Positions 32,304-42,215 of a DNA stretch of 64,000 nt are shown in pieces. The notes below the pieces were generated by a model. The model made no database searches and was not told the DNA's origin. It saw only the letters and a list, made by a program, of their open reading frames with translations. Each line of letters begins with the position of its first letter. The first letter of the stretch is position 1. The translations under genes and the position numbers were made by a program. Source of the DNA: Buddleja alternifolia (taxonomy: Eukaryota > Streptophyta > Magnoliopsida > Lamiales > Scrophulariaceae); assembly GCA_019426215.1 (NCBI GenBank), contig CM033397.1, positions 29,142,480 to 29,206,479 of the forward strand. Direction: 5' to 3'.

Positions 32304-33957
32304 TGTTAGGTTTATGTCCTCAAATGCCATTAGAGGAGTACAGAAAGAAAGGACATTGTCATATTATAATTATTATTATTCTTTAATAAAAGGCATTTTA
32401 GTTGTTTACTCTATTATTAGCATTTATATATTGTAATCATCTATAAGTCCATGAATACAAGAGTTAGCTCTCTAAGGCACTAGAGGAGTTCAATACTTGT
32501 GTACTAAAATAGTCTGCCAGTTAAGGATTCCCAATTGGGCATTAGAAATCATCAAGACTTTTATGATATAAGTTTTAACGAGAGAAGTGCCCGTCAATCA
32601 CTAAGAAGTAGTGAAGAACTCATATCATAGGTGCACTGATAAAGTTAGTGGCACTCAGACATGACTCGCATTGATTCTGTCACATGGGTTTTCACTCTTT
32701 GACGGTTAATGACAGAATTGATTAAATTGTAACAGGTGTGTCTGAACTTTAACATGAGGAATCGAGTTCAAGATATACTTGTGACATTAGGTTTGTCGTT
32801 AGAGTAGTTAGTCCCAATCCACCCTTTGGTGGGGTCGACCTCGAACTGCATCCTAATGGGCAAGTAGTAGTCTTAATTGATATCCAAGAAGAGATTCGTT
32901 CCCTCGAAAGTGAACGAGGAATTATCTTATGCATTTATAAGTAAGTTAGATCTTAAAGTTTTTGGCCAAAGCATTCTCTGATCTGGACTTATTATAAATA
33001 TAGCATAGAGTTGAGTTTATGAGTTTGACCTAAACCATGACTCCTACTTGACCGGGATAAGGAAACGAAGAGTTCGAATTCACACGGTATTTACAATAGG
33101 AAAGGTAAACAATAATCTAATCATTTCATCTTATTTGGGATATGATGTGGGCCACTCAACTGGCTAGGTGTTACGTACATTTAATGGAATACTCTCATTA
33201 CCAAATATAGATGAACCTAAAGAGTCACGCTTGAAAAGAAAAAATCGAACGAAATTATGGTGTATTTCTTGAAGCAATATTTTAAGTATTGGATACTTAA
33301 AATTATTTGAATGGAATTAATTATTTGGAGAAATAAGCTAATTCATTTGCGCTTTAATTAATATATTATTTCTTGGAGAAAAAAATTAATTAAACATCCC
33401 ATCTATTATTCAATTAGATTAATTAATTAGATTAAATTAATTAATTAAATAAAGAATTGGACTGAGCTCAAATTGGTGCACCAAGAGGTGCACCTTGGCC
33501 GTGTATGAACGGCCTCTAGGCATCCAACATGGGCTAAATAAAACCCAAGGTTGTAACTTAATGATATAAATATATCACTTAATTAAACCTAGTTCATAAT
33601 ATAAGTTACAACACACTTGAGCTACAAGAAAGAAACTCCCACCTTCCCAACTCTCTCTAGCCGTTGGCCTCACCAAGCCAAGAAGAGGAGATTTTTCGTT
33701 CGATTTTTCCGGCTAGACAATTTAGAGGCAACACTTTTGGACTGCTCAGATTATCAATCAGTCAGCCGGATCAGTTCGTGAAAGACTTGAAGAATTTGAA
33801 AGTTGTGATTCTCCAACCACTTCGCTACAACTAGTAAAGTATCGATATCTCTATCATATATACGCGTGATAAAACCCCGGGGTTGATCCTGAATTGAGAA
33901 AATCTGAAAAATTTATTACACCGTTTTCGCTGCGTTTTTCGTTTATTTTTTCCAACA
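32304..33957 (+). repeat. 3' LTR of the copia element
   Basis: It starts TGTTAGGTTTATGTCCTC and ends TTTTTTCCAACA. Differences from the 5' LTR include a 12-bp insertion repeating ggtgcacc near 33470. Confidence 0.93.
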
Positions 33958-33979
33958 TGAAAACATGCAACAAACTGAA

Positions 33980-35108
33980 TGTTAAGTCGAGGCACGGGTT
34001 TAAGATTCGCTTTCATTAACACAATATTGATCCGCTCTTTGTCAGTGATAGAATGTGATAGTTTGTGTTTCAAGATATAACGACTTCAAGACGAGAATAG
34101 TAACAATATAATTCTCGAATCTATCGAACAAAAGACTTGTTTGAACTCCCGTTTTCAAACAACAATGCTAGAATGCTTTTATTTTCACCAAGTAGAACTT
34201 ACAAGCACAAATAGAAAAGAAGAATCATTGATGGGATGAAGTGAAATGAATTCTGGGGGCCTATATTTATAAACAACAAAAAATTGGGTGATCAACTTTT
34301 CGATTTGGCTGAAAAGTTGCATTTACACCCCCAAATTGTGGTGTTCCACTGTGGATAGGTGCATTCTGCACCCACTAAGTTTGAACACCGCCCAAACAGC
34401 ACCCACTGGCGCTTAAGCACACGGACGGTCCAATGGGACGTGTAGGATACGATCGTGGCCATCAATTACATGATCGCATCCATTCATCATTACAGTTGGT
34501 TTAAAAAGAGATCCTGCTGTCAAATTATTTTAGGTAGAATGCAAAAATTAAATTAAAGTAATTAAATAATTTACTTAAATTTTCTCCAAAAGGATAAGCA
34601 TCGGTTGGGCCAAGCCCAGGCGCACAAGACCAAGACTAAGACCATGGCTTGTGCCTTGGCCCCAGCCCAGCCAAGCCCAGGCGCACAAGACCAAGACTAA
34701 GACCATGGCTTGTGCCTTGGCCCCAGCCCACCGGACTGCGGATGTGAGGTAATATAAAGCAACATGGACCTAAGTCCTTCCTTTCCCGAAAAACTTGGGT
34801 GGCCCTAAGGGCCAGCTCATACTACCCAAAATGGATTTATAAATCCGTCTAAGCTTTTAGATTTCCTCTATGTGGGATACTCATTTAATGGGTTCCTGCA
34901 CGAAACTCTTGTCTATAACGCATTTGCAGTGACTAACTTCAATCATTACTTTTTCTCATTTATTCGAATACGGATTTGCGTAATTCAAAATGCTAAATTC
35001 ATCTACACGAAACATAGATTCATTTAAACCCATAAAATTTCATATCTGAGATGCATAATCTACTCAACTTTGTAGTCAAAGTTGAGTGAAAGTCAACTTT
35101 ACCTAACA
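33980..35108 (-). mobile_element. Probable solo LTR, copia-like, minus strand
   Basis: On the minus strand the segment opens TGTTAGGTAAAG and closes CGACTTAACA. It contains a TATA box (tttataaatatagg near 34262) in the right order relative to the ends. No internal region accompanies it. No convincing 5-bp duplication is seen (ctgaa against actcc). It lies 17 bp from the copia element. Confidence 0.55.
34611..34732. repeat. Two perfect 61-bp tandem copies
   Basis: caagcccaggcgcacaagac repeats at 34611 and 34672 with the whole 61-bp unit identical to its last bases. A perfect duplicate inside an otherwise worn LTR points to recent slippage or unequal exchange. Confidence 0.9.
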
Positions 35109-35762
35109 ACTCCTTCAAATTTTGAGTAAATCTCAAATAACTCCGTGGACGAAATAGTCCTTTGAATTTTGAGCAAATCTCAAATAAGTAACTGGATATT
35201 GAAAAAGCTCTGAAAATAGCTTGTAAAGTCTATCCATTTAAAACATAAACACATTTCCATTAAAACTTTGATGGTCACAAAATGTCAATATCCATAAAAG
35301 GGAAACTGTATAAAATTTCGTTAATCTTATTTTATATATATTTATCTTTAATTTTCCATAGTATCAAGATGATGGTGAGATTTTTTTATAATTTAAGTGA
35401 AAACGGATTTGATTGCTCATTGTGTGTTATGAGAAAGTAAAAATAGACTAAATTTCCCAAGGCAATCTTTGTAATATTTCATATAATTTTCATGGAGTTG
35501 CCATTTACCAGGAACTTCTCTTTTTTCGCGCAATCCAGATATAATTATTATAAATTCACATCATACTTTTGTGATTATTGAAATCCAAGTGAACAATTAT
35601 ATTTCATATATATGACTAGTTGTCTTGAATTGTCTTAGCTAAATCATCATAACATCAAATGGATTTTATTTCATAGTTTAGATTATCATAATGGTCTCTT
35701 AATCTCACTTTGATACTATTGTGATTTTTTTCCCCCAAAGATTTTAACCAACTGAAAAACAC
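35109..35762 (+). other. Upstream region of the S-protein homolog
   Basis: AT-rich host DNA shared with 21861-22354 (taaatctcaaataactc, tcacaaaatgtcaatatcca). No other gene is seen. Confidence 0.6.
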
Positions 35763-35770
35763 TATAAAAA
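35763..35770 (+). promoter_or_regulatory. TATA box of the S-protein homolog
   Basis: tataaaaa lies 56 bp before the ATG in an AT-rich context. The distance fits a short plant 5' UTR of about 25-30 nt. Confidence 0.6.
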
Positions 35771-35818
35771 CCAAAATTGCATATTTAAGCCAATACAATT
35801 CATTCTCAAACAAATAAA

Positions 35819-36235
35819 ATGGGTCATACTATGATCAAGATCCTAGTAGTACTCTTCACTCTATTTTCCAATTTCCTCCTACCGATTTCTCAGGCTTGTA
35901 CAAATATTACCCCTAAAATCAGAACCGGTATATTCAATAACCTCCCACCTGGCTCTGCTCCATTGTCGCTTCATTGTGCATCAGCGGATGATGATCTTGG
36001 CAATCATACACTTTACGTAAACCAAAATTTTACATGGAGTTTTTGTGTAAATATTGGTCATACTACATTGTTTTACTGCGATCTTCATTGGGGTCGAAAA
36101 CAACAATCTTTTCATGCCTTTGACGGAAAAGTGTTAAATGATTGTAATAATGGGTTATGTTATTGGTTGGCAAAGGCCGATGGTATTTACTTTCAGAAAG
36201 ATAAAAGATTGGTCAAAAAATATTATTGGCATTAA
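35819..36235 (+). CDS. S-protein homolog (plant self-incompatibility S1 family), secreted
   Basis: This intact, intronless frame of 138 residues is the normal length for the family. Residues 1-26 form a signal peptide (hydrophobic core ILVVLFTLFSNFLLP, cleavage after SQA). The mature part has the family order: an LHCASADDDLG block (Cys53), FTWSFCVNI (Cys76), TLFYCDLHWG (Cys87), then DCNNGLCYWLAKADGIYF (Cys109, Cys114), so two disulfides plus extra cysteines are likely. Asn-X-Thr sites occur at 29, 62 and 70. Family members are small extracellular proteins; the founding Papaver member is a pollen-recognition ligand, while most homologs have no known role. The start is supported by the signal peptide and nearby TATA box. 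Confidence 0.92.
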   Translation: MGHTMIKILVVLFTLFSNFLLPISQACTNITPKIRTGIFNNLPPGSAPLSLHCASADDDLGNHTLYVNQNFTWSFCVNIGHTTLFYCDLHWGRKQQSFHAFDGKVLNDCNNGLCYWLAKADGIYFQKDKRLVKKYYWH

Positions 36236-36383
36236 TCATATATAATGATAGTGATGCGACCTATATAAACATGTAATTCAATTATCTTCTAAATACCAAG
36301 AGTAACAAGTCTTTTAGAACAAATCTTCTTTAGGTGCTAATTATATTATCATGTCATTTTCTCTTATGTGCATTTGATTTATT

Positions 36384-36389
36384 AATAAA
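36384..36389 (+). terminator. Polyadenylation signal of the S-protein homolog
   Basis: aataaa lies about 150 bp after the stop codon, followed by a T-rich stretch. Confidence 0.5.
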
Positions 36390-36699
36390 GTTTTATGAAA
36401 TTTTCTAGTCTGTATTTATTTTGGTTGTGTTTGGTGTAATTCGTCTTGCGGTCAGTCTTTTCACTCATATTATGAAATATCAATTTGACTCTGAACTAGA
36501 AATTTTCAAGGTTTATAAAAAATAAAATACCTGCTTGTGTCCAAACAATGTATAGTTCTAATTTTAAAAAAATCTTGTACTAGGTTTTAACACGTGAATT
36601 TCTTTATGTCTAAATCATGTCGGTGTCATGGATAAGGTGTTAATTAAGCCAAAATAGTTCTGCCCCCACACCTTTTTAAGCTTTTACCTCCATTTTTGT

Positions 36700-37290
36700 C
36701 TGCCATTAGCAACTTAATATCAATAAGATTTAGAAATCAGGTCAAATTCATAGCAAACCTTTATCCTGATCATCATCAGATATTGTTCTCATATTAAAGT
36801 CATCTAATTAAATTCTATGTATGTGTAGGATATATAGCTCCATTAAAATCAGCTTTACCATATACAAAGCTTTTGAACCGGGTAGATTTTGCACCATAAA
36901 TTCTTAGGATCTCCTTCATATTTTTTGTTGTTCTTGGACCTGAAAAATAATATAGCGGAATTAGAAGGCACATCGAGGATTTTTCCGGCGTTTGTCCTCC
37001 GACACTCAAGTCAGAAACGTTCTATATGAAAGAGCATATTAAAAATCTTATAATGCTATATCTGCCTTCTCCTGTTTAATCTTGAGAAGACTAGTATTTA
37101 TAATTATATATAATAGAACACAAAAAACCCTAACAAGGTAGATTTGTTGGGCTTGGGCCACAGTGCAATTCATATATTCAACTTAGCCCAATGAGCATAT
37201 TTTACCTACATCGGGTATATATGCATATATCTATTCAACTTAAAGAAATACAATTACACTCATACGAAGATAGCAAGATTTACTTAGAAT
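36700..37290 (-). mobile_element. Ty3/gypsy LTR fragment
   Basis: On the minus strand tataaatactagtcttctca is followed by gacttgagtgtcggaggaca and later tttttcaggtccaagaacaa. This order (TATA, then ttgagtgtcggagg) is characteristic of plant Tat-like gypsy LTRs as I know them. The ends are not defined, and a 64-aa ORF here is incidental. Confidence 0.45.
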
Positions 37291-37313
37291 GCAAATTAAG
37301 TCCCTTATATTTT

Positions 37314-37574
37314 AGGAAAAAAAAACACAAATCCCCTCATTTATTGTGTAATTACTAAAAACTCCCCTCACATTTTCAAAATTACATAAAGTTCTCTTCA
37401 TATTAAGGCATTTCTTACAATTACGCCCCCTGTGAATTTAATATTTATTACAATTTATCCCTATAAACTTTATAAATAGATCTCTTAAGGAGGTGTGTTG
37501 ATAATTTTAGATAAGTGATGGAGAGTTTGAATAATTATACAATAAAGTAGTGGATCTGTGTGTAATTTTCCCTT
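37314..37574. mobile_element. MITE related to the element at 23009
   Basis: The left aggaaaaaaaaacacaaatc...tttattgtgtaattact and the inverted right agggaaaattacacacagat...tttattgtataattatt form repeats of about 55 bp. Wording and size class match the nested relative at 23.2-23.4 kb. No ORF is present. Confidence 0.6.
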
Positions 37575-38150
37575 TCTTTTAATTTAAACTTTATATCAAT
37601 AATTGGGGAACAGAGAAAGGAGGGGATTGGCTTCTACTTTTTGCAGATTTACAACTTCGCGCCAGCACGTGAACGGTGCATGACCAGTGGGGACTACAAT
37701 TAGAAGTACCCCACGCTCATTTTTATTCAATATATTTTAACAAGGAATGTCACTTATTATAATACCTAAATTATTACGTTTATCTCACTTGCATCTTTAA
37801 ACTAAAGTTTGTTATGCTATCGTTTCTAAAATAATAATATCGTCTCACTTTAGTCCTTTCCAGTGGTTTGTGATCGAAACTATCAATTTCTGGTGGTCCG
37901 CGAAGTGTTAAATTTGTATCACTTTGATCCCTAAACCCAAAAAGATAGGAAAATTTCTAGCATTTTTTACAATCTATTTTATGTTAATTATTATTATTAT
38001 TATTTAACTAATATACATTAGTATATACTTATAGGTTTTGTCGAATAGAAGGATAAAAAATTATACATATTAATAATTAATTCCTAAATAAAATAATAGA
38101 AACAACTACCTTATATGATTATTATTATTTAGCTAATATATACTAATAGT
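37575..38150. other. AT-rich spacer with weak 100-bp repetition
   Basis: No gene is seen. attattattatttagctaat-type motifs and cctaaataaaataatag recur with about 100-bp spacing at 37985-38150. Confidence 0.5.
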
Positions 38151-38183
38151 CAATTTCTAAATAAAATGATACAAAATAATAAT
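38151..38183. repeat. 33-bp direct repeat left of the tRNA-LTR fusion
   Basis: caatttctaaataaaatgat plus acaaaataataat is repeated at 39561-39593 with a single mismatch. It ends exactly where the inserted segment begins. Confidence 0.85.
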
Positions 38184-38184
38184 G

Positions 38185-38244
38185 GTGGTAAGTACTCCTG
38201 CCAGTCACGCGGGTGACCTGGGTTCAATCCCTGCAACGGCGCCA
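38185..38244 (+). other. tRNA-Asp(GUC)-derived segment ending in CCA, fused to an LTR
   Basis: gtggtaagtactcctgcc, the anticodon region cagtcacgcgggtgac, the T-loop gggttcaatcc and caacggcgcca follow the order and wording of plant tRNA-Asp from its D-loop to its 3' end. Roughly six differences from the sequence as I recall it include a base lost in the T-stem. The first 14 tRNA bases are absent, so it is not a working gene. Nuclear tRNA genes do not encode CCA, so its presence points to origin from a mature tRNA used as primer. Confidence 0.8.
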
Positions 38245-38250
38245 AAAATT

Positions 38251-39560
38251 TGACACGAAAAATTCTTACGTGTATTAAATAGCAAATGGACTGGTTATGT
38301 GCAGTAATAAATTGGACTTTAAGTCCGAGTTATCGATTCCACAGAGACAAGATTATTAAAACCAAAGATTTTAAAAGCAATTAGAATTAAATTAATATAT
38401 TGTAATTAAGTAACGATAAAAAGGTGAAAATGAGACTTAGCAAATTGATTGAGATTCTTATGTGAGAAAACAACTAAGACACATGATTCAGCCGAATTAC
38501 TTATTTAAATATAGGAATTATTCTTTGAATTATTAGACTACTTTTGCTTTGGTGGAAAAATCTTAAATAATTACTACCCGATGTTTCGAAAATAATAATC
38601 CTATGATTAATTGACAGTTTCTAGAATATCTTTATCCGAGAATCTAACCAATAATCATACATTCAAGTTTTAGAATTTTTCCGGATTAATTCAGCTAACT
38701 GCATCTGTGAATCTCTACATATGTCTAGGACAACTCCTTATTGTTTACGGATCATGTGGTGATTTCTTTGAACCCTAACATATATTCTTTCGAACTATTA
38801 AGCTAGGCAAAACATATGGTGATCAAACATATGCCAGTAATTAAATCACAAAATCAATACACAAAGTAATTGTAGAATTAACACGAAGAACAATATCATA
38901 GATATAAAATTATAATCCGGCCTTCACATGGCCCTAGTTTGATGAAATTAGTTTATAATCGTAATGCGAAAAATAAATAAAGACATAGAATTATTCATAG
39001 ACAAAACTAAATCTAAAAATCTCACTATTACGGATTGATGAATAATCTCGGTGTAGAATCGTTCTTCTTCTTGCCTTGGCTCGTCTTCTTGCTCGAAAGT
39101 CTATCAAAGTGTTGAATTTTCGAACCCTTTTGCTGTTGGAAGAGGTGGTGTTTATAAGAGAAACTCCCCAAGTCTTCTACCTGAATTAGGTATCAAAACT
39201 TTCCAAATTTTCTCCAGCCGCATGCAGAGTTCGAACTTGATGTTACTCACGTTCGTACTTGGTGACGTGGCATAAGTGGATTGATTGGGCGTTGATTGTG
39301 TTGGCGTTAGAACTTCACAATCTTCAAGTTCGAACTTGGTGATGTGGCACGTTCGTACTTGAATCTCTCCAAGTTTGTACTTGGCATGCAGTTTCTCCTG
39401 AAATTATACTTTTTTCGTCCCTTTTCCTCGATTGTTATGATTTTCAACTTGTACTCATTTAACGGACAAATCAAAGCCAACAAGTGGTAAAAGTCATACA
39501 TATTCGACCCTAAACCATACGAATATCAGCCTCTCAATTACGTAAAACTCACGCTTATCA
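38251..39560 (-). repeat. Solo LTR of the tRNA-Asp-primed gypsy family, joined to tRNA sequence
   Basis: On the plus strand it runs from TGACACGAAAAATTCTTACG to GCTTATCA, with the same opening and layout as the LTR at 12229 (gcagtaataaattggac, gtccgagttatcga). It is 1310 bp. The six-base spacer aaaatt and tRNA-derived sequence precede it, exactly where the primer-binding site of a complete element would lie. No interior or second LTR is present. It ends flush against the 33-bp direct repeat. Confidence 0.85.
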
Positions 39561-39593
39561 CAATTTCTAAATAAAATAATACAAAATAATAAT
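39561..39593. repeat. 33-bp direct repeat right of the tRNA-LTR fusion
   Basis: Partner of 38151-38183 (32 of 33 identical). It is far longer than the 5-bp duplication left by LTR integrase. Confidence 0.85.
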
Positions 39594-40383
39594 TAATTTC
39601 TACTTATTAAATAATTAAACGATTGCTCAATCATTCAATTAATTAAATTTAATTATTAAAAATTAAAAAATCACAAACTACAAGATAATTATATTGATTT
39701 ATTTTAATTTCTATAATAAGATGAATATTTTAACAAGATAGGTAAAATATATTAACTAATAATCAATTAAATATCAATTACAATAAAAAAATAATTATCT
39801 ATTATAGAGTAATAACACTTAAATTATATTTTTAGTGACAAATTAAATGCTATTCGTTAAGAATAGGAAAAAAAAGGGAAAACAAACCATAAAACAAGGA
39901 AAAAGATAAGGAAAATATTCGTTAACCTGCATCTCCACTTATTCAGACATGTACTTTGAATTATGATTTTTGATCACGTCTTAAGCGATCAACCTATTAA
40001 CAAATTAGTTTTTGCACAATGAATGCTAGAAAAATCAATTTTATAAATTATCCATGCTATGTTGCGAAAAGACCGTTATACGTATAATTTTTTATAACTG
40101 CACATAAGGTTCATAGGTCTGATATATATTAGATAAATAATAACACTTAAAATAAGCAGAATCTATATATGATCAGAAAGTAAACCGAAATAAAATTCAT
40201 CAGCTACAAAAGAGCACAAAATTCAAATAAGGGAATCTCCCAAACCATCTAAACCCGAAAATGGATCAATTGGGTGCATAACCTCCAAATGAAACATCAT
40301 TTACTAAATAATGCTCTTATAAAAAGTATTTCTTAATTTATTTTCTTTATTCAGTTTTAGCGTAGTAAGATCAAATTATCCTT
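39594..40383. other. AT-rich spacer
   Basis: No gene, RNA or mobile element is recognised. Confidence 0.5.
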
Positions 40384-40721
40384 ATGAAAAAGAGAAAAAA
40401 CTCAAATCCAAAAAACCCATTCCCCATCGCTCTTGTCTTATTCTCGAAAAGAAAAACCCGCATTACTCACTCTCAAAAAGAAAAGCTCAATGGTTTTCAA
40501 CTTGTTTACAATTGGGTGCTTTTCTTTTTCTCTTGGGCGACTCAATTTCGTTTTTATTTGTTAGGATTCACGCAAGTGTATGTTTCTCTTAATTGGGATT
40601 TAATTTCTCACTCTTGTTTTGAACAAAAGGGTCCTTGTAATTTTATTAAAGCTGGGTTATAGCAGCCTTTGAAAATCCTAGTTTGGTTGGTTGATTTTTT
40701 TTTTTCGGGTTTAATGTAAAA
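40384..40721 (+). other. Low-confidence transcript-leader-like stretch
   Basis: A 92-residue ORF (40384-40662) rich in Phe, Lys and Ser lies in DNA with pyrimidine-rich runs resembling a plant 5' UTR. No domain is recognised and no downstream coding exon follows before the MITE at 40722. It is probably non-coding. Confidence 0.25.
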
Positions 40722-41279
40722 GGAAATTGATAAAAGTACTCTACATTTTGTTAGAGACACTCCACTTTTATTTAAATTTTACCACATAGACAAAAATATC
40801 CTTTAGTCTATTAACATAATTCTTATCATTTTCTTTGACAAACTAGTTTCATACCACGTTTTTAACTAAATGTAGAATAAGTATTCAAAATTTGATAGTT
40901 TATATTTTAAAATTTAAAAGTGACGGTTAACTACCGTAAATAATAAGTAAAAAAGAAGTTTGTAGATATGATAAAACTTTTACTTATTTATTTAGAACCA
41001 AATTAGATCAATGTTATTTTATGTTGGATAAAATTGATAAATATTTTTTATTAAATTTAACTAAAAATAAAATTAGCTATTATTTTAGATAGATATATTG
41101 AGTTTAGCAATACTAACTCAGTGTAATATGATCTTAAGATTATTTTTATTTTTTTGGTAGTTTTTAGGCCTTTGATGTCATATTAATTTCCAATATTCCA
41201 AAAAGAAATTCTGATGTCGTTAGTTTAAAAATGATGTAGAGTGCCTTTAACAAAATGTGGAGTGCCATTATCATCTCCC
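40722..41279. mobile_element. Mutator-like MITE (558 bp)
   Basis: The ends ggaaattgataaaagtactc and the inverted gggagatgataatggcactc begin inverted repeats of at least 50 bp that share acattttgtta. The flanks aatgtaaaa (40713-40721) and aatgcaaaa (41280-41288) form a 9-bp duplication with one mismatch. The interior is AT-rich with no ORF. Confidence 0.85.
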
Positions 41280-41537
41280 AATGCAAAAACCCCATTGTAA
41301 TACCCAGCCCTTTTTATAATAGAAATTTTCATGTGATGAATATTTACGTATGGTATTTATATATTCAATTGATAATTTTTGGTGATTGAAATTCTAATTT
41401 CGAGAGGGGGTTGTAAGTAAATTAAATTTATCTGATGGGTGTGCCATAAAACTAATGGATAGATAAGTGAGTTAATTAGATACACTTAAATTAAAATCCT
41501 AAATTACGGTAGGTGTTTTGTTGTAAATAAATTGGAG

Positions 41538-41546
41538 TATAAATAG
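41538..41546 (+). promoter_or_regulatory. TATA box of the split LTR
   Basis: tataaatag within ggagtataaatagagtatt, followed by a run of candidate transcription starts. Confidence 0.55.
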
Positions 41547-41760
41547 AGTATTGTGTAACCCTAATAGAATAGAATACATATCACTTTCACAGCATGGCAA
41601 AGGAAAACAAAGCAGCGGCTGTACAATCAAGACGACAATTGGTAATATAGGCGGTCTGGCGGTGACAATCAGATTATGAGAATTCCCAAGTTGGTGCTTA
41701 TGTGCATGTAAGTCCCACTTTATCTCTTATAGAATATTATAATTAGGAGAATTGTACATG

Positions 41761-42139
41761 CAGTGGCGGATTCAGGATTTTACGTCAGTGGGGCACTAGG
41801 TATGACTAAGGGGCCGAGATTGTTATGATATAACTATACAATTTGTTTTTTGCCAAATAGATGAAAGATTTAAGGGGTGTGCGGCGGACTTGACCGCCAC
41901 GGTACGGTACGCTATATTTATGAGGAAAAATATAATAAGGAACTAGGTTCAATTACAACTTCTAAGCTGAAAATTCTAGATGAAAATTGGAAATTTGGAA
42001 TTGAGGGGAGGCCTTTGAAATTTTGAGTGGGGGCACTAATGTAAATTTACAAATTAAAATTAAAAATATATATATATATATATTAAAAAAAATTGAGTTG
42101 GGGCACTGCCCCCAAGAAATGTACATAGTGTCGCCCCTG
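41761..42139. mobile_element. hAT MITE (379 bp)
   Basis: Perfect 8-bp target duplications tgtacatg (41753-41760 and 42140-42147) flank cagtggcggattcagg and its imperfect inverse caggggcgacac. Subterminal gtggggcac copies occur near both ends. The interior contains an (at)n run. No transposase is present. Confidence 0.88.
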
Positions 42140-42215
42140 TGTACATGTATGTATATTGGGTAATGACCCCACTTATTTCAATTGTGATGTTAACCAAGAG
42201 ATGGGGTCATTTGGT

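Larger units (their letters stand above)
24900..33957 (+). mobile_element. Ty1/copia LTR retrotransposon, full length, degenerate
   Basis: LTRs of about 1.64 kb start TGTTAGGTTTATG and end CAACA. The flanks tgaaa (24895-24899) and tgaaa (33958-33962) are a perfect 5-bp duplication. The primer-binding site tggtatcagagcc for initiator tRNA-Met follows the 5' LTR. The domain order gag, protease, integrase, RT, RNase H is the copia order. Many stops and frameshifts, and LTRs differing at a visible fraction of positions, indicate an old insertion. Confidence 0.95.

Noticed and set aside
36815..37009. 64-aa minus-strand ORF as a gene
   Set aside because: It sits in LTR-like sequence with a TATA box and the ttgagtgtcggagg motif. 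The frame is incidental.
38185..38244. A functional tRNA-Asp gene
   Set aside because: It lacks the first 14 bases, has an altered T-stem, and carries an encoded CCA, which nuclear genes do not have. It is tRNA-derived sequence attached to an LTR.
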